A DNA stretch of 64,000 nt from Heliocybe sulcata (taxonomy: Eukaryota > Basidiomycota > Agaricomycetes > Gloeophyllales > Gloeophyllaceae), in contig ML213521.1 in assembly GCA_004369045.1 (NCBI GenBank), positions 430,085 to 494,084 of the forward strand, read 5' to 3'. A model generated the notes under the pieces. That model had not been told where the DNA came from, did no database searches, and was given only the letters and a program-made list of their open reading frames with translations. Every line of letters starts with the position of its first letter. Positions within the stretch are counted from its first letter, which is position 1. Made by a program: the position numbers and the translations under genes. Shown in pieces: positions 33,471 through 45,651 of this stretch.

Positions 33471-34457
33471 ATGGCGGGTGAAGAGCTGGCAGAGGAGGGC
33501 AGCACGCAAGCCCTCCTACAGTCCTTCGCCATGATTATTGTCTCGGAAATCGGGGACAAAACATTCCTAATAGCCGCCATTCTCGCTATGCGACACCCCC
33601 GCCTAGTGGTGTTCAGCGGCGCGTTCGGGTCACTGGTGGTTATGTCCATCCTCTCCGCAGCGCTGGGCCACCTCCTACCATCACTAATCCCGAAATCATG
33701 GACGCAGCTGGCCGCTGCTGGCCTATTCTTTGTGTTCGGAGGGAAGATGCTGATGGAGGCGCGGGAGATGAAGGCAGGGAACGAGAAGATCCAAGAGGAG
33801 ATGCGGGAGGCGGAGGAGGAGATCGAGGCGCACGAGGCTGAGCTGGACCATACAGGAAAAGTGGGGGCTGACGGGGAAGTGATTCCTCTGGAGGAGATTG
33901 AGGAGGGTGGTCGACCGGAGCGGCATGAAGGTGCGAACGGGCATGCAAGACAACATAGCGTGAGTGCTGGCAAGGGCGGGTCGATCAAGGAGGGTGTGCG
34001 GAACCTCTTCAGTTTCCTACTCGGACCCGTGTTCGTGCAGGCATTTGTGCTGACCTTTCTTGGCGAATGGGGAGACCGAAGTCAGATTGCGACGATCGCT
34101 CTGGGAGCTGCACATGTATGTACCACTCCTTTCTCTCGAGCTTATTCCCCACCTGGCATGAACTTCAGAATGTGTATCTTGTGACACTCGGCACCATCCT
34201 CGGCCACTCATGCTGCACGGCGTTAGCGGTCGTGGGTGGTCGATATGTGTCAACCAAAATATCCGTCAAGCACGGTGGGTCTTCGCTTCACCGGTAGCTC
34301 TTTGGATTTGAGCTCATTGCAACTCATGCCAGTCACGCTTGGTGGTTCCATACTATTTATTCTGTTCGGCTTTATCTATCTATATGAAGCGCTCGGCGTT
34401 GCAGATAAAGACATTACAATACCTGCGCCAGACCCACTGTTGGATCCCACCGCATGA
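33471..34457 (+). CDS. GDT1: GDT1/TMEM165-type (UPF0016) Mn2+/Ca2+ transporter
   Basis: The family supplies Mn2+ to the Golgi for glycosyltransferases and exchanges Ca2+ and H+. Both signature E-x-G-D-K/R-S/T motifs are present: MIIVSEIGDKTFLIAAIL near the N-terminus and FLGEWGDRSQIATIALGAAH in the second half. Membrane segments surround a long acidic central loop with coiled-coil character (EKIQEEMREAEEEIEAHEAE). Two introns interrupt the second half: GAAH/NVYLVTLGTILGHS and a later join into VTLGGSILFILFGFIYLYEA. The stop is at 34455-34457. It is divergent from the exporter gene and convergent with FAD monooxygenase copy 2. The GT90 enzyme in this window belongs to a class that depends on luminal Mn2+, a loose functional link only. 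Confidence 0.93.
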
Positions 34458-34786
34458 TGGACATGCATCTTGTACATTCACATACATCGACATACAATAC
34501 CTATAATTCTCCGACCCTTGCATCGAACAGACGTGCATGCGTAGACGAGAGTTTCGTCTTCTTTTCCTTCGAGGTTTCTCCCTCTCATCGATACTTCCAC
34601 GAGGGTCTAGGAAGAGCCTCCGACGCACAAGAATATTAAGCTCGCAATGTTCGTGAGCCCTCCACTCTTCGTCCACTCGTCTAACATAAGTTCATTGATA
34701 CAAATTCCCAGGTATAAATACCCTTCGTACAAAGGCGCAATCTATACACTAACCAACAATAACCTTGCCAAGTCTATGTTCCCAGT
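34458..34786. other. Convergent 3' spacer
   Basis: About 330 nt between the stops of the GDT1 gene and FAD monooxygenase copy 2. No gene or notable repeat was seen. Confidence 0.5.
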
Positions 34787-36593
34787 CTAAGCTCCAACGG
34801 GAGGAACAGCTACTGGGAGTGTCGGGCGCTCGTACCCCTTCTCTAGGATCTCTTTCGCGACACTGTCGTATACTTCGTAAGCATGTTTCTCAGCATCGTG
34901 TCCGAGGAGCCATTCCGGCCTAGGGAGTGCCACGGCTTGCCCCTTGTCCTCGGGCTTCGCCTTGTGCCACATATCGCGCACGCTCTCACCGAGAAGCTGC
35001 GCGCGGCGGACCCGTTGGTAGCTATTACAGGCGATATCCTGTGAGTATATCTCCTTTGGAAAGGGAAAGACGAAAGTGCGTACCGCATCTTCTCCCATGC
35101 TCTCACAGCCGTAGGAACATTCTTCTTGCCCGCAAGCTGTAAAACGACCGCGAGCGCCACACCATCTTCGAGCGCCTGTGAAGCTCCTTGCTGGCTCGTC
35201 CTGCGTTAAGCTGGTGTTTAGCTTGGGAACGTGCCAATGCAATGGTATGACTTACGGAAGGAACGGATGCGCGGCATCGCCAATGAGCGCGAGCCGGGCG
35301 CCCGGGCTAATCCAAGTGGGCATGGGGTCACGGTAGACAAGCTTCCAGTCCACAAGGGAGGGCGCTTTGGACAGGAGGGCGGCACAGCGTGGGTCCCAGC
35401 CTTCGACGATCTTGAGACAGTCTTCCATCTTTCCGGGGAAAGACCATGATTCGGCAATGTCTGCGTCGTCTCTGAACATCGCAGGTGAGCGCTAGATACG
35501 AGTGGAGCCGGAGTGGATAGAGACTGACTTGTGGGTTATGACGTTGGCCAGCTTCTTTCCGTCGCGGGATGAGTGCGCGAGGAAATGCACGTCCGGACCT
35601 AGAGGATACTGATCACTACTCGACGAATACAAGTGGTCTGCTCAGACCCACCGATCCAGCCATAAAACAAGTCCTTGCCCTGGCATATAAAACTCGTCAA
35701 CGGGTCTTTGTCTACGCCTTGTTCTGCGCAGTCAAACCAAGCCCGATAGACCGCATAGCCAGAAGACTTGGGTTTGTCCTCATAACCCTGCAACCGTCCG
35801 CCGTGAACTCATTCCCCTTACACTCGGAAAGGCAGAATCAGACTTACCAGGACGAGCGTCCGCGCTGTGCTTCGAACGCCATCAGCTCCAACGACTACAT
35901 CGCCGGCGACCCTCTCTCCATTCGAGATGACACCCGCCTCCGTCTCCGTTTCCCAATATTCACTCACGTCCTGACCCAGGCGAATCTCAACGCCGAGTGA
36001 CTGTGCGTACTCGAACAGCATGGTGTGAAGTTCCCCGCGGTGCGCATTGTATGCGTATGCTCCGAAGAGAGGGTCGGGGTTCGGCTGCTCGACTAGTAGT
36101 TCACCTTTTGCGTTGTGAATCATGAGGGTTTTGACATGACTGCTGACTGCCCAGAATCTGTCGCAGAGTCAACGGGCTTCGTATAGTAGACTATGACCAT
36201 ATACTGACTTATCGTGAAGTCCCCATCGCTCGAAGATGCGTCCTGCGTTGTTCCCAAAGGATATGATCTGCGACGATTAATGACAGTTTGTGTCATGTAA
36301 GAACCAAATTCTCATAGAAGGATTCCCGACGCACATCGCCTGTGGCACACCATTAGGATCTGCTTCTACCTTCAAACCGCCATGTATCCCGACGCACCTA
36401 AGGCCTTTAACTCCTTGAACTTCTCGAGAATCAGGACATCGTGCCCTTTTCTCTTGCTCTCAACCGCACAGCCTAAACCTGCAAAGCCCGCGCCGACAAT
36501 GATGACCTTGACTCCCGTAGAGTTCGGCGGTGCGACCTGCGCGAAACCCGTGCCGTGGTGGTCAGAGGAGCTCGCACCGTTAACGCCAGACAT
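34787..36593 (-). CDS. Group A FAD monooxygenase (salicylate-hydroxylase-like), copy 2
   Basis: A close paralogue of 25756-27526 in opposite orientation. Motifs: VKVIIVGAGFAGLGCAVESK, FGNNAGRIFERWGLHD, GAYAYNAHRGELHTMLFEYA, VVVGADGVRSTARTLVL, GYEDKPKSSGYAVYRAWFDC, ESWSFPGKMEDCLKIVEGWD, ARLALIGDAAHPFLP and GASQALEDGVALAVVLQLAG. The C-terminus is RPEWLLGHDAEKHAYEVYDS and it stops at TAG 34789-34787. It has the same intron positions as copy 1, including the 5-nt exon (36335-36339). Start ATG at 36593, conserved in position with copy 1. Its promoter is shared with the MFS transporter gene. Confidence 0.9.
36335..36339 (-). other. 5-nt microexon (GCGAT) in FAD monooxygenase copy 2
   Basis: It joins TTAG upstream to ATCATATCC downstream, giving Leu-Gly-Asp-Ile-Ile-Ser. 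Both flanking introns start with the same 11 nt (GTGCGTCGGGA). Confidence 0.75.
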
Positions 36594-37161
36594 ATTGGAT
36601 GATCAGCGCGCGACATCGCGGACCACCACGTTTAATAGCATTGGACACAGGTTAATCACATCTCCCAAGCGTGCTGGATCACAAATGCGGGGTAATTGAA
36701 GATAGATATATGCGGGGGACAGGCCCGAGACCCTCAACTGCATGATGATGAATATGCTACCGGTCTCAGCAATTAGGGGAAAGAGAGTATATAAGAGGTT
36801 ACAATGGTGAGTGCCCGCTGCTCCGGGTGAAGGGTTATCGCGGCTAACTAGCAAGTCACAGGTGCAATCACTTGAGCTTCCTATTTGATAGCAGTTAGCT
36901 CCCGTCCGACCCTCCCCTGCATGAGAGAATCTCTAGTTTCCAATAATGACTCCATCCCCTCGTTGCGGTGGCCGCTCTCAAGGAGATTCCGCCTATTGGC
37001 TGTCCCCATGACATCGAATTCGCGAAGAGTGGACATCGATAGCCTTACCCTTACACGTACGGTGGGTGTACGGTTAAGAAGAACCGGACGGTTTTAATCT
37101 GGAGGGCGTGCAACTGCCCCACCTCAAAGGCTCTCCTAATACCCTATCAACGGTCTGAGCC
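36594..37161. promoter_or_regulatory. Bidirectional promoter between FAD monooxygenase copy 2 and MFS transporter
   Basis: A 568-nt divergent spacer. It is the only regulatory region shared by a monooxygenase and a transporter gene, so co-expression is plausible. TATA-like AT-rich stretches occur near 36700-36712 and 36790-36800. No coding frame is supported. Confidence 0.5.
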
Positions 37162-39416
37162 ATGGGTTTTGGTATCCTCGAAGACAAATACCTTGGCCAG
37201 GACGTTCCAGGTGAGCGCTTGGCACCCTAGGCCTGCGTTCGGCGCAAACTCATGCATGTCCAACGATGTGTTTCTGATCAGGAACGTGCTTGCTCGATGA
37301 CCTTCATGCCAAACATCCCGTCCAAGCGGATCCATCGCGGCCCAATCTCAAACGCAGCAAAGACGGTCTGATCCTCGTGCCTCAGTGAGTCCGACCGCAG
37401 CGCGTATTCAGAATGACCGACACCCACCGCTCTTGCGGGACTTGACAGACCGTCTGACTCCCCTAATGACCCGCTGAATTGGCCGACATGGCGGAAGATA
37501 GCTTTAATGACCACAATCACGTATGGTGCCGGAATTGTAGGCGCCTTTGGCCCGATCATCGGCGCGGGCTTGGTGCAGGTCGCGGAGAACCTGAATACCG
37601 ACGTCTCGAAACTGTCAGAAATTACTGGCGATACCGTGCTGGCCATTGGACTCGTGCTATTCTTGACCGCACCAGCCAGCGTAATATGGGGTCGAAGACC
37701 TATCTTCTTAGTCGGCAACATACTGCTACTTGTCAGTTGTATTTGGAGTGCACTTGCTCAGAGTCTTGGTAGCTTGACCGCTGCCAGAGTGGTCGGCGGC
37801 GCTGGAATGGCTCCAATAGAGTGTCTGGTTGAGGCGACCATTGGGTGCGCTGATTGACTTTTGACCGGACAAGTTCGGGCATGCTCATCGATTCGCAGTG
37901 ATATGTTCTTTGTCCACGAACGCGGGACTTGGATTGCCCTGTGGAGTGTATGTCGCGATCGTTTGTTTTCCTGTCGCTCAAAACTGACGCGTCTCAGTTT
38001 GCGCTCATGGCTGGAATCTACGGCGTAAGCATCGTGAATGGCTATCTTATCCAAGACGTGTGCGTACCGCCCGTATTTTTGCGCGATATACATTGATATA
38101 AACTTGCGATGAAGGTCCTGGAGGGCATGCTTCTGGATCGAAGGTGGATTAGTATGTATGCTCTCACATCCTTCCGCTCCTACTTATCAGATGATCCCCA
38201 GTGTGGTCTCCTGCTTATCCTGACAATTCTTTTCGTACCGGAGACGGCATACATCCGTCCAGAAGTTGATGTGGGACCGAAGTCTGAACGGAGCGCGGAC
38301 GTCGAAGCAGATGCTGCCTCCTCGTCACAGAACGAGAAAGCATCCGACAAGCATATTGAGGTCGATATTGGCACTCAGGCTGTAGCATTGGCAGATGAAC
38401 GTCCGTATTCCTACTGGCGCTTGTTGAAGCCCTGGGAGGGCATCCGCTATTCACCTGAGAGTTTCTGGAGAATCGCTACTCGTCCAGTTATCTTGCTATG
38501 TAGCCCAGTGGTAGCCTGGGGTGCGCTGTTCTACGGTACCACTCAAGGATGGGGTAAGTGCATATTTTCTCATCAGTGCGCAATTGGCTGAAACTCCGTG
38601 ACTCAGTTGTCGGTCTGTCTGTGTCGATCTCTTTGCTGTTCTCAACTCCTCAGTACGGGTACAATTTTGGAGCGGGTGCTGTGGGTCTCATGTCGGGGGT
38701 TGGGCCCTTCATTGCCGCCATCCTCGCCAATGTCGTTGCTGGCCCTATGAGCGACTATACGGTGAAGTGGATGGCCAGAAGGAATGGTGGTATCTATGAA
38801 CCCGAGTGCGTCGTGTTATGTTCTTCAGTGATTATCCGACCTCATCATGAACCAGGTTTCGGCTTGTGATGATTATTCCTACGTTCATCTTCCAGACTAT
38901 GGGCTGGTTTGGCTGGGCAATCAGCGCGCATATACTGGACCCTTGGATCGGTCCGGTCTTCTTCTACTCTCTTATCAGTTTCGGCTTATCCATTGGATCA
39001 ATCGCGTAAGTGCGATTTAATCTTTTATCACATAGCAGAAGACTCACAGTGGGTACTTTAGCGTCGTGTCGTATGTCGTCGACGCGCATCCACGCTACGC
39101 TCCGGAGAGCTTTGCTACAATCAAGTGGGTACCTGAACTGCAGAGATTTATTCCTGTGCTGATACGTTGGTCCAGCGCTTGCAAGAACATATTCGTCTTC
39201 GGCTTGACCTATTATATTATCGGCTGGCTCAATAACCAAGGTAAGGGGCAAAATTATATTCCGATTGCCCTGCTTCAATTTCGTACAGGTGTCTTAAGAT
39301 GTTTCGTCACAATCGGAGGATTTGTGATCTGGGTGTGCGTAATGACGATTCCTATGTATGTGTATGGCAAGCGGGCAAGAAGCTGGGTCCATCGGACTCC
39401 ATGGATGCTGTCATGA
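37162..39416 (+). CDS. MFS transporter (DHA1-like drug/multidrug antiporter type)
   Basis: The cytosolic N-terminus MGFGILEDKYLGQDVPG joins SDSPNDPLNWPTWRKIALM, a typical fungal DHA1 entry. Membrane segments include TYGAGIVGAFGPIIGAGLVQ, motif A-like VIWGRRPIFLVGNILLL, LTAARVVGGAGMAPIECLVE, ERGTWIALWSFALMAGIYGV, VSWRACFWIEGGL and LLLILTILFVPETAYIRPEV. A central charged loop separates the halves. The second half has AWGALFYGTTQGW, FGAGAVGLMSGVGPFIAAIL, GWFGWAISAHILDPWIGPVF, ACKNIFVFGLTYYIIGWLNN and a final GKRARSWVHRTPWML. All joins can be made with consensus introns and no break was seen. It should sit in the plasma or vacuolar membrane and export small molecules. It lies between a monooxygenase and two P450 genes. 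Confidence 0.9.
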
Positions 39417-40522
39417 TGCCCAGGGAGGAGTCCATTTGGTGCGTCCGAGACTCGGAGTTGAACCTGTATATATCACTTTATAGCTTCCAGCTTCATATTG
39501 TCGGCAACTACACTACATACGCACATGCTACTTCCATCAGAGCGAATTTTATTGCCGAAAGCTGTGTGCAGATCGTCCGATGTACCCATGCGTCACTAAC
39601 GTCCCGGGCCTCGGGGCAAGAAACATCAGTAATGCCGTCCGAATGAATTATATGACGTTGCGGCCTGCTCTATGCGTATCTCTTTTTCGGACGTCTACGT
39701 CGTCGGACGTCTACGTCGATTGCTCCTAATGTACGTGCATATCCGCTCTACATGCCCAGTCTGAATTGTTCGTCGGTCAGAAACGACTCGGACAATATAC
39801 GACCGTCTAAACCTGGCTCGATCGTTTTGGATGATATGAGACACGCTTGGCCTATCAATAGTCTCCGCGGAATGAGGAACGGCATCTGCTGTCTGAACAA
39901 TGTATTGAGACTCGGCGATCCTCGTCGGTACTAGTACGGGATTGTCCCGTCCAGCGGACCCGCTCGCAAATCCAATCTCTGTCGGTACGTCTCTTACCAG
40001 TCCTAGTCTTGGTATAACATTTGATGCCACCAACTGTATGCCTCCGCAGACGTTATGAGGTATCTCTAGACAGCTTGAAGGGTGTCTTTCATGGTCTGGG
40101 ATGTCCGCTAGGGTTATTGGGCTCTTCCAACACTCGAAGTATCTTTGGCGAGAGAACTCATGACAAGCAAGGTAGGCGTACTGCCAGCACCTCCCAGTAG
40201 TTTCGTGTTGCCGTGGTATGGTACTTGTCATCTGCCCGTGCCCGATGACCGATCTCTTACCAATTAGGTTCTGCAGACACTGCGCAGGTCCAGTTCCGAG
40301 GCTATTTGACGCACTTCATGAAGCCCGCCTAGAAAAGGTATGGAGATAGCAATATAGTACGCCACATACCACTTCTGATGCTGAGCGGTTCCCTGACTAT
40401 TGATCGCAGTAAATTGTGATGGAAGCATAAAGGAAGATAAAAAGCTGAAGTTCTAGCTAGGTGAAACGGAAGGCAGAAACGACCTTTTCTTCCTTCTACC
40501 CGACCTCCAGCTGCATTACGGG
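39417..40522. other. Intergenic; one long orphan open frame on the minus strand
   Basis: About 1.1 kb between the MFS and first P450 genes. A 178-codon minus-strand frame (39695-40231) opens with ATG but has no recognisable domain, low-complexity bias or splice context, and is not called as a gene. A 15-nt unit (CGGACGTCTACGTCG) is directly repeated near 39690-39720. Confidence 0.4.
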
Positions 40523-42632
40523 ATGCTGTGGAGTGACGCGGCAGTAACTGGTGCACTGATCACTTTTGCTGTATTTTTGATCTACCACCGCTCCCATGGA
40601 AGCCCTCAACTTCACCTTCCTCCAGGACCAAAGGGGCTCCCTATCATCGGGAATTTTTTCGATTTGCCTTCCGGTCCTCAATGGTTGATTTTTGACAAGT
40701 GGCTAAAGCAGTATGGTCAGATATCATTTGACCGCCATTCTGCGCCATCCACTCATATGGATGACTAGGGGACATCGTTCACATAAACTTACTCGGTCAG
40801 CCCGTCGTCATTCTGGGTTCAGTCAAGGCAACATCTGCGATATTCGAGAAAAAGTCTTCAACCCATTCCAGCAGGCAACGAATGACGATGATGAATGAGC
40901 TGTACGCGCACCGTTCTTGAAGCCGTTTCGTGTGGTTGACAAATCAAACCAGGATGGGATGGGACTTCAATTTCGCGTTCATGCCATACGGGAAGCAATG
41001 GCGGAAGTCTCGTCGAATTTTCCATCAACACTTCAACCGACCAGCGGTATCACGGTATCGTTCCGTAATCTCGCAGAAGACCCGCAGACTTCTCTCCAGT
41101 CTACTCACCGAGCCAGAGGATTTCTTGCAACATATTCGACAGTAAGTTTCCGTAGTAAACTAAATGGTTTGGCTAACAACAATCGGACAGTACATTCGCT
41201 GCCATGATAGTAGCGACAACCTATGGATTGGATGTGAACGATGTGAACGATCCATACGTGACGATCTCCGAGAAAGCAATGCAAGGCGCATCCGCCGGTT
41301 TCGTGCCGGGAGCCTTTCTCGTCAATGACTTTCCTGTCCGTGAGTGGATGCCTATTGATCACCGCATACAAAGAATCAGCCCTCGCTAGTCAAATATGTG
41401 CCGGCTTGTTTTCCCGGAGCTGCGTTCCAAAGGAAAGCTAAGGAGTGGAAGAAGGCAACGGAAGCGATGTTCCACAAACCTTTTGAAGCTGTGAAAGCTG
41501 GCATTGTGAGCACGTACACGTCGTCTGCTGAGTGCGCCAGTACTGAGTCCTTTGCTCAGCGTGATGGTAGCGCTGGCCCTTCCATAGCAAGCACGATGCT
41601 GCAGTCTTTACCTGTGGATCAAGATAACCGGGAAGAAGAATATGCCATTAAAGCTGTGGGAGCTGCTGCATATGGAGGTGAAGTACCCTTGATTAAGCTT
41701 CATGCAATTATATTGATGACGACTGTGTTAGGCGGTGCCGATACTGTGAGTATCACACCGGTCCAGAGACGCTCATCAGCTCACCCATGCAGACCATATC
41801 CACTGCACAAGTATTCATGCTAGCAATGGCCACACATCCTGAGGTACAACATTACGCACAAGCCGAAATCGACGCTGTTGTCGGGCGAGGCAGGTTGCCT
41901 GACTGCAGCGACCGGGATAATCTCCCTTACGTCAACGCTGTCATCAAAGAAGTCATTCGATGGCAGCCTGCCTTCCCTACCGGTAGCGTCCAGCCTGGTA
42001 GCTCTATTGGGGTATGCGCTCATGGGTACGTCTAGGGATTCCCCATGCGTCTACTGCGGACGATGAGTACGGCGGATATTTTATTCCGAAGGGTTCGATT
42101 ATCTTTGGATGCAGCTGGTAGGTTCTCCGCACAGAGCAGCCGACGACCTGAGCAAGGCTTCTTGATGCAGGTCTATATTGCATGATCCAAATATTTACCC
42201 GGAGCCGCATGCATTCATGCCCGAGAGGTTCCTGGGCAACGATGGAAAGCTGGATCCGGGCATCCCAGATCCGTCCGTAGCGGCTTTTGGTTACGGTCGA
42301 AGGTATGAGACCGTGCATCGTCCAGTTTTCTGGCTGACCAGGCCATACACGCTCAAAATGCGAATGGTAGAATATGTCCAGGCCGTTTCTTTGTCGAGGA
42401 GTCCCTCTACTCGGTTATCTCGTGCATCTTGGCCACCATGAACATCGCTCCTGCACTGGGTAGCGACGGAAAGGCCAAGCTAGAGCCCGTGATGATGCCA
42501 GGCATCATATCGTGAGCTTCGTTACTTCCATGCCTTCCGTATCGCTCTAATTCTGCCAGTCATCCTGCCGCGTTCGAGTGTACCATCCAAGCACGCACCC
42601 ATGAGGCTGTAGACCTCATTCGTAGAGGTTGA
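40523..42632 (+). CDS. Cytochrome P450, tandem copy 1
   Basis: A heme-thiolate monooxygenase with an N-terminal anchor ([17 protein letters not shown]) and the proline hinge [20 protein letters not shown]. Spliced motifs: [20 protein letters not shown] (C-helix WxxxR), I-helix [20 protein letters not shown] and K-helix [10 protein letters not shown] (ExxR). PERF is part of [18 protein letters not shown]. The heme-binding loop [20 protein letters not shown] is completed across an intron ending at TAG. The last exon is [20 protein letters not shown], with TGA at 42630-42632. About ten introns, all with acceptable borders, give one open frame of roughly 500 residues. Substrate unknown. It lies close to copy 2, in the same direction. 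Confidence 0.9.
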
Positions 42633-43153
42633 TACGAGCGTTTCATGTCTAACACCGAAGGACAGCAGCCCATGGAGTTCTCCGAGTATACACCTGTCTC
42701 CCATGTACGGTGACCGGTGACCCCGGGGTTCCGATCGGTGGTATATGAAGCAGGATGATCAACTTGCACCTCTCGGAGCTTTCAAGCTCCTGCACTAACA
42801 CTTGTGCGGGATAGACATCACGGTAAATCGATCTCTCCACAGGCCATACATACGTAAGTGATGATTTTACCGCTATTATCGTGCAATCGCCTACCGCTGA
42901 TACGGAATGGCGGAAACTATTCGAGGCACAAGTCTATGGCGCTCCCACGACAGACTCTTTAATCGATGCGTGGCAAACTGCCAGTCCGAAGGATGAGCGA
43001 CTTCAAGCACGCCAAATGAGGAGAAGCTTGGAAGATGCAACGACATGACTCCCCTAAATGATAACTGCCCGATCCTGTCAGTCGCGATCAGAGATGCCCG
43101 GATGACTATATATCGATACTCGTACGAGCGCACAGAGCCCACCAACCCGTGTT
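42633..43153. other. Intergenic between the two P450 genes
   Basis: About 520 nt. TATATCGATA near 43108-43117 could serve as a TATA-type element for copy 2. No gene was seen. Confidence 0.4.
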
Positions 43154-45308
43154 ATGTTGTCTAGTGTGGATGCCTTGCTAGGGTTACTTGCCGGTTACTT
43201 GGCCTGGCATCTGTACAGTGCAAGAAGGAACAAAAAGAGACGGCTCAACTTTCCACTGCCTCCAGGGCCCAAAGGTCACGTCGTCATAGGGAACTTGCTC
43301 GACCTGCCCGCCGAGTCGCAATGGCTTACACTAGACCGGTGGTTCAAAGATTATGGGGAGTACTTGCAGTTGCTACTTCTCTCAGATCCGCTAACAAGTC
43401 TTCTGTAGGTGACATTGTTCATGTGAATGTGATGGGTCAACATATGGTCTTCCTCGGCTCTACTCGAACGTCGTCCCTTTTCTTTGAGAACAAGTCTGCC
43501 GTATACTCTGACCGACCCCCGATGACAATGGTGCTCGAACTGTAAGTAATTCGCATCGACAACATCTCCAGGCGACGAATGTCCACAGAATGGGCTGGGA
43601 CTTCTTCCTGCCCGGCATGCGATATGGGGCCCGTTGGAGAGAACAACGCCGAGTGTTTCATGAACATTTCCATCGCGGCGTCGTGTCTCAGTATCACCCC
43701 GCTTTTTTGCACGAGACACACAAGCTACTTCTCAACCTGCTCACAGAACCAGGAAGCTTTCTGCAACACCTGCGGCTGTGAGTGCACAGACGTTCATAAA
43801 TGATTGTAATTCCCGAAAAGACTATATACTCAGCGCCTTCACTGCCATGATTATGGCTGCAACATATGGCATAGAAGTGCAGGATAGACGAGACCCGTAC
43901 ATAGCTATCTCCGACAAGGCTATGGAAGGCATTTCTCAAGCTGGAGTGCCCGGCGCTTTCCTGGTGAACTACTTTCCTAGCAGTGAGTAATGAGGCGTTG
44001 TCCATTGCATATATGTGATTTGACTTGGCACAGTGAAACATATTCCCCCATGGGTTCCCGGAGCTGGATTCCAGGGTAAGGCCTTGCAATGGAAAAAGGA
44101 CGCGCAGGAGATGCTGCAAAAGCCAATGGAAGCAGTGAAGAAGGCTCTTGTGAGTACGCCTCACGGGTAGTGCAATTTTTCCGTTGATGATGGTTGTAGC
44201 GGGAAGGTAAAGGGAGGCCGTCGATTGCGACAAAAATGTTGCAGGAGCTGCCTCCGAATCGAACGGAAGAGCATCATGAGAGGCTGATCCAGGACATGGG
44301 CGCCACAGCGTACGGAGGTACGCCTCACGACTCTATCCGGCAGGTGTCACTGTTGACTATCTGACAAAGCTGGTGCGGATACGGTGAGTTCCTGTCCTGT
44401 GTGACGCCGGATCTACTGAGTCAGCCAGACCGTGTCAACTGCCCAAGTCTTCATAATTGCCATGGCTATGCATCCTCAGGTTCAACAGCGAGCTCAAGCG
44501 GAGCTAGATAAAGTCGTGGGGCTGGGCAGACTGCCTGACTTTGCCGATCGAGACAGCCTTCCTTATATCAATGCGATAATGAAGGAACTCACTCGATGGC
44601 AGCCCGTTTTACCAGTAGGTAAGTGCTATTAGCAGACGTATACTGGAAGGATGTGCGTCTGAAGGGTTTCGGTTGTTAGCCGTTCCTCGTGCTTCCATGG
44701 CGGATGATGTCGTCAATGGATACTTCATACCAGAAGGATCAGTTGTCGCTGCCTGTAGTTGGTGAGCGATATCAGGTAGTCTTATTATGGACATCAGGCA
44801 CCTTACTGCCCATGACGATAGGTCGATATTGCACGACCCGGAACATTATCCTCATCCTGAAGAATTCAGACCGGAGAGGTTCCTCAGAGAGGACGGGGGA
44901 CTGGATCCCAAAGTGCAGGATCCCAACGTTGCAGTCTTTGGCTATGGACGACGGTGCGTACATTGCGACATGTCACGTCTACATGACTGAGTTAAATGGC
45001 ATGAAAAAGGATTTGCCCAGGCCGCCACTTCAGCGACCGATCTCTCTACCTAGTCGTGGCATCCATTCTCGCAACCTTTGATATAGAACCATCTTTGGAT
45101 CAAGACGGCAAACTTGAAAGTCTACGCCCAGTAATGCTATCCGGTTTGATATCGTGAGTCGACTATCTGCCTTCTGCCAGGAACATTGTTGGTTCTCGAT
45201 TCTGAACGTTCCTGCAGGCACCCCGCTCCGTTCAACTGCGTTGTCAAGCCACGGACACCCTTCGCGGCAGATCTCATCCGCAAATCTTGTGAAGAATCTG
45301 TGTATTGA
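43154..45308 (+). CDS. Cytochrome P450, tandem copy 2
   Basis: The N-terminal anchor is VDALLGLLAGYLAWHLYSA and the hinge is FPLPPGPKGHVVIGNLLDLP. Motifs: MRYGARWREQRRVFHEHFHR, I-helix AGADTTVSTAQVFIIAMAMH (spliced), IMKELTRWQP (ExxR), EEFRPERFLREDGGLDPKVQ and FGYGRRICPGRHFSDRSLYL (heme Cys), with a final exon HPAPFNCVVKPRTPFAADLI. TGA at 45306-45308. Intron positions match copy 1, and the two are close enough to be a recent tandem duplication. The substrate-recognition regions differ visibly (for example [13 protein letters not shown] against [13 protein letters not shown]), so the functions may have diverged. No frameshift or missing catalytic residue was found. Confidence 0.9.
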
Positions 45309-45651
45309 TATGGTCAGTCATCATGCAGCGAATACAGGTTCCCAACTCCACTCAGCGTCGTCCGCACACAATAATATCGGAACGTCTGGGTTAAGGGCTG
45401 CCCATATTGTGCTACAGCTCTGTCTATGGCCCTAGACTGAGATACAACTCAGTCAGTGGGCGGGCTCGCTTTTTGTACCATTACAGATGAACGATTATTT
45501 ATCATACACGAGAATGCAATTGGATTGGCATATGCGACCTGTTCCAGAAGATAGTACGTAAAGCAGGGAGGGAGCGTTCACGCTGTCACAAACGTACATG
45601 CGGAAATCACCCATGGCTGAGACTCTAGTTGAGCGCATTCTTAGGAAGCGT
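45309..45651. other. Convergent 3' spacer
   Basis: About 340 nt between P450 copy 2 and the minus-strand DUF7223-like gene. Nothing was recognised in it. Confidence 0.5.
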
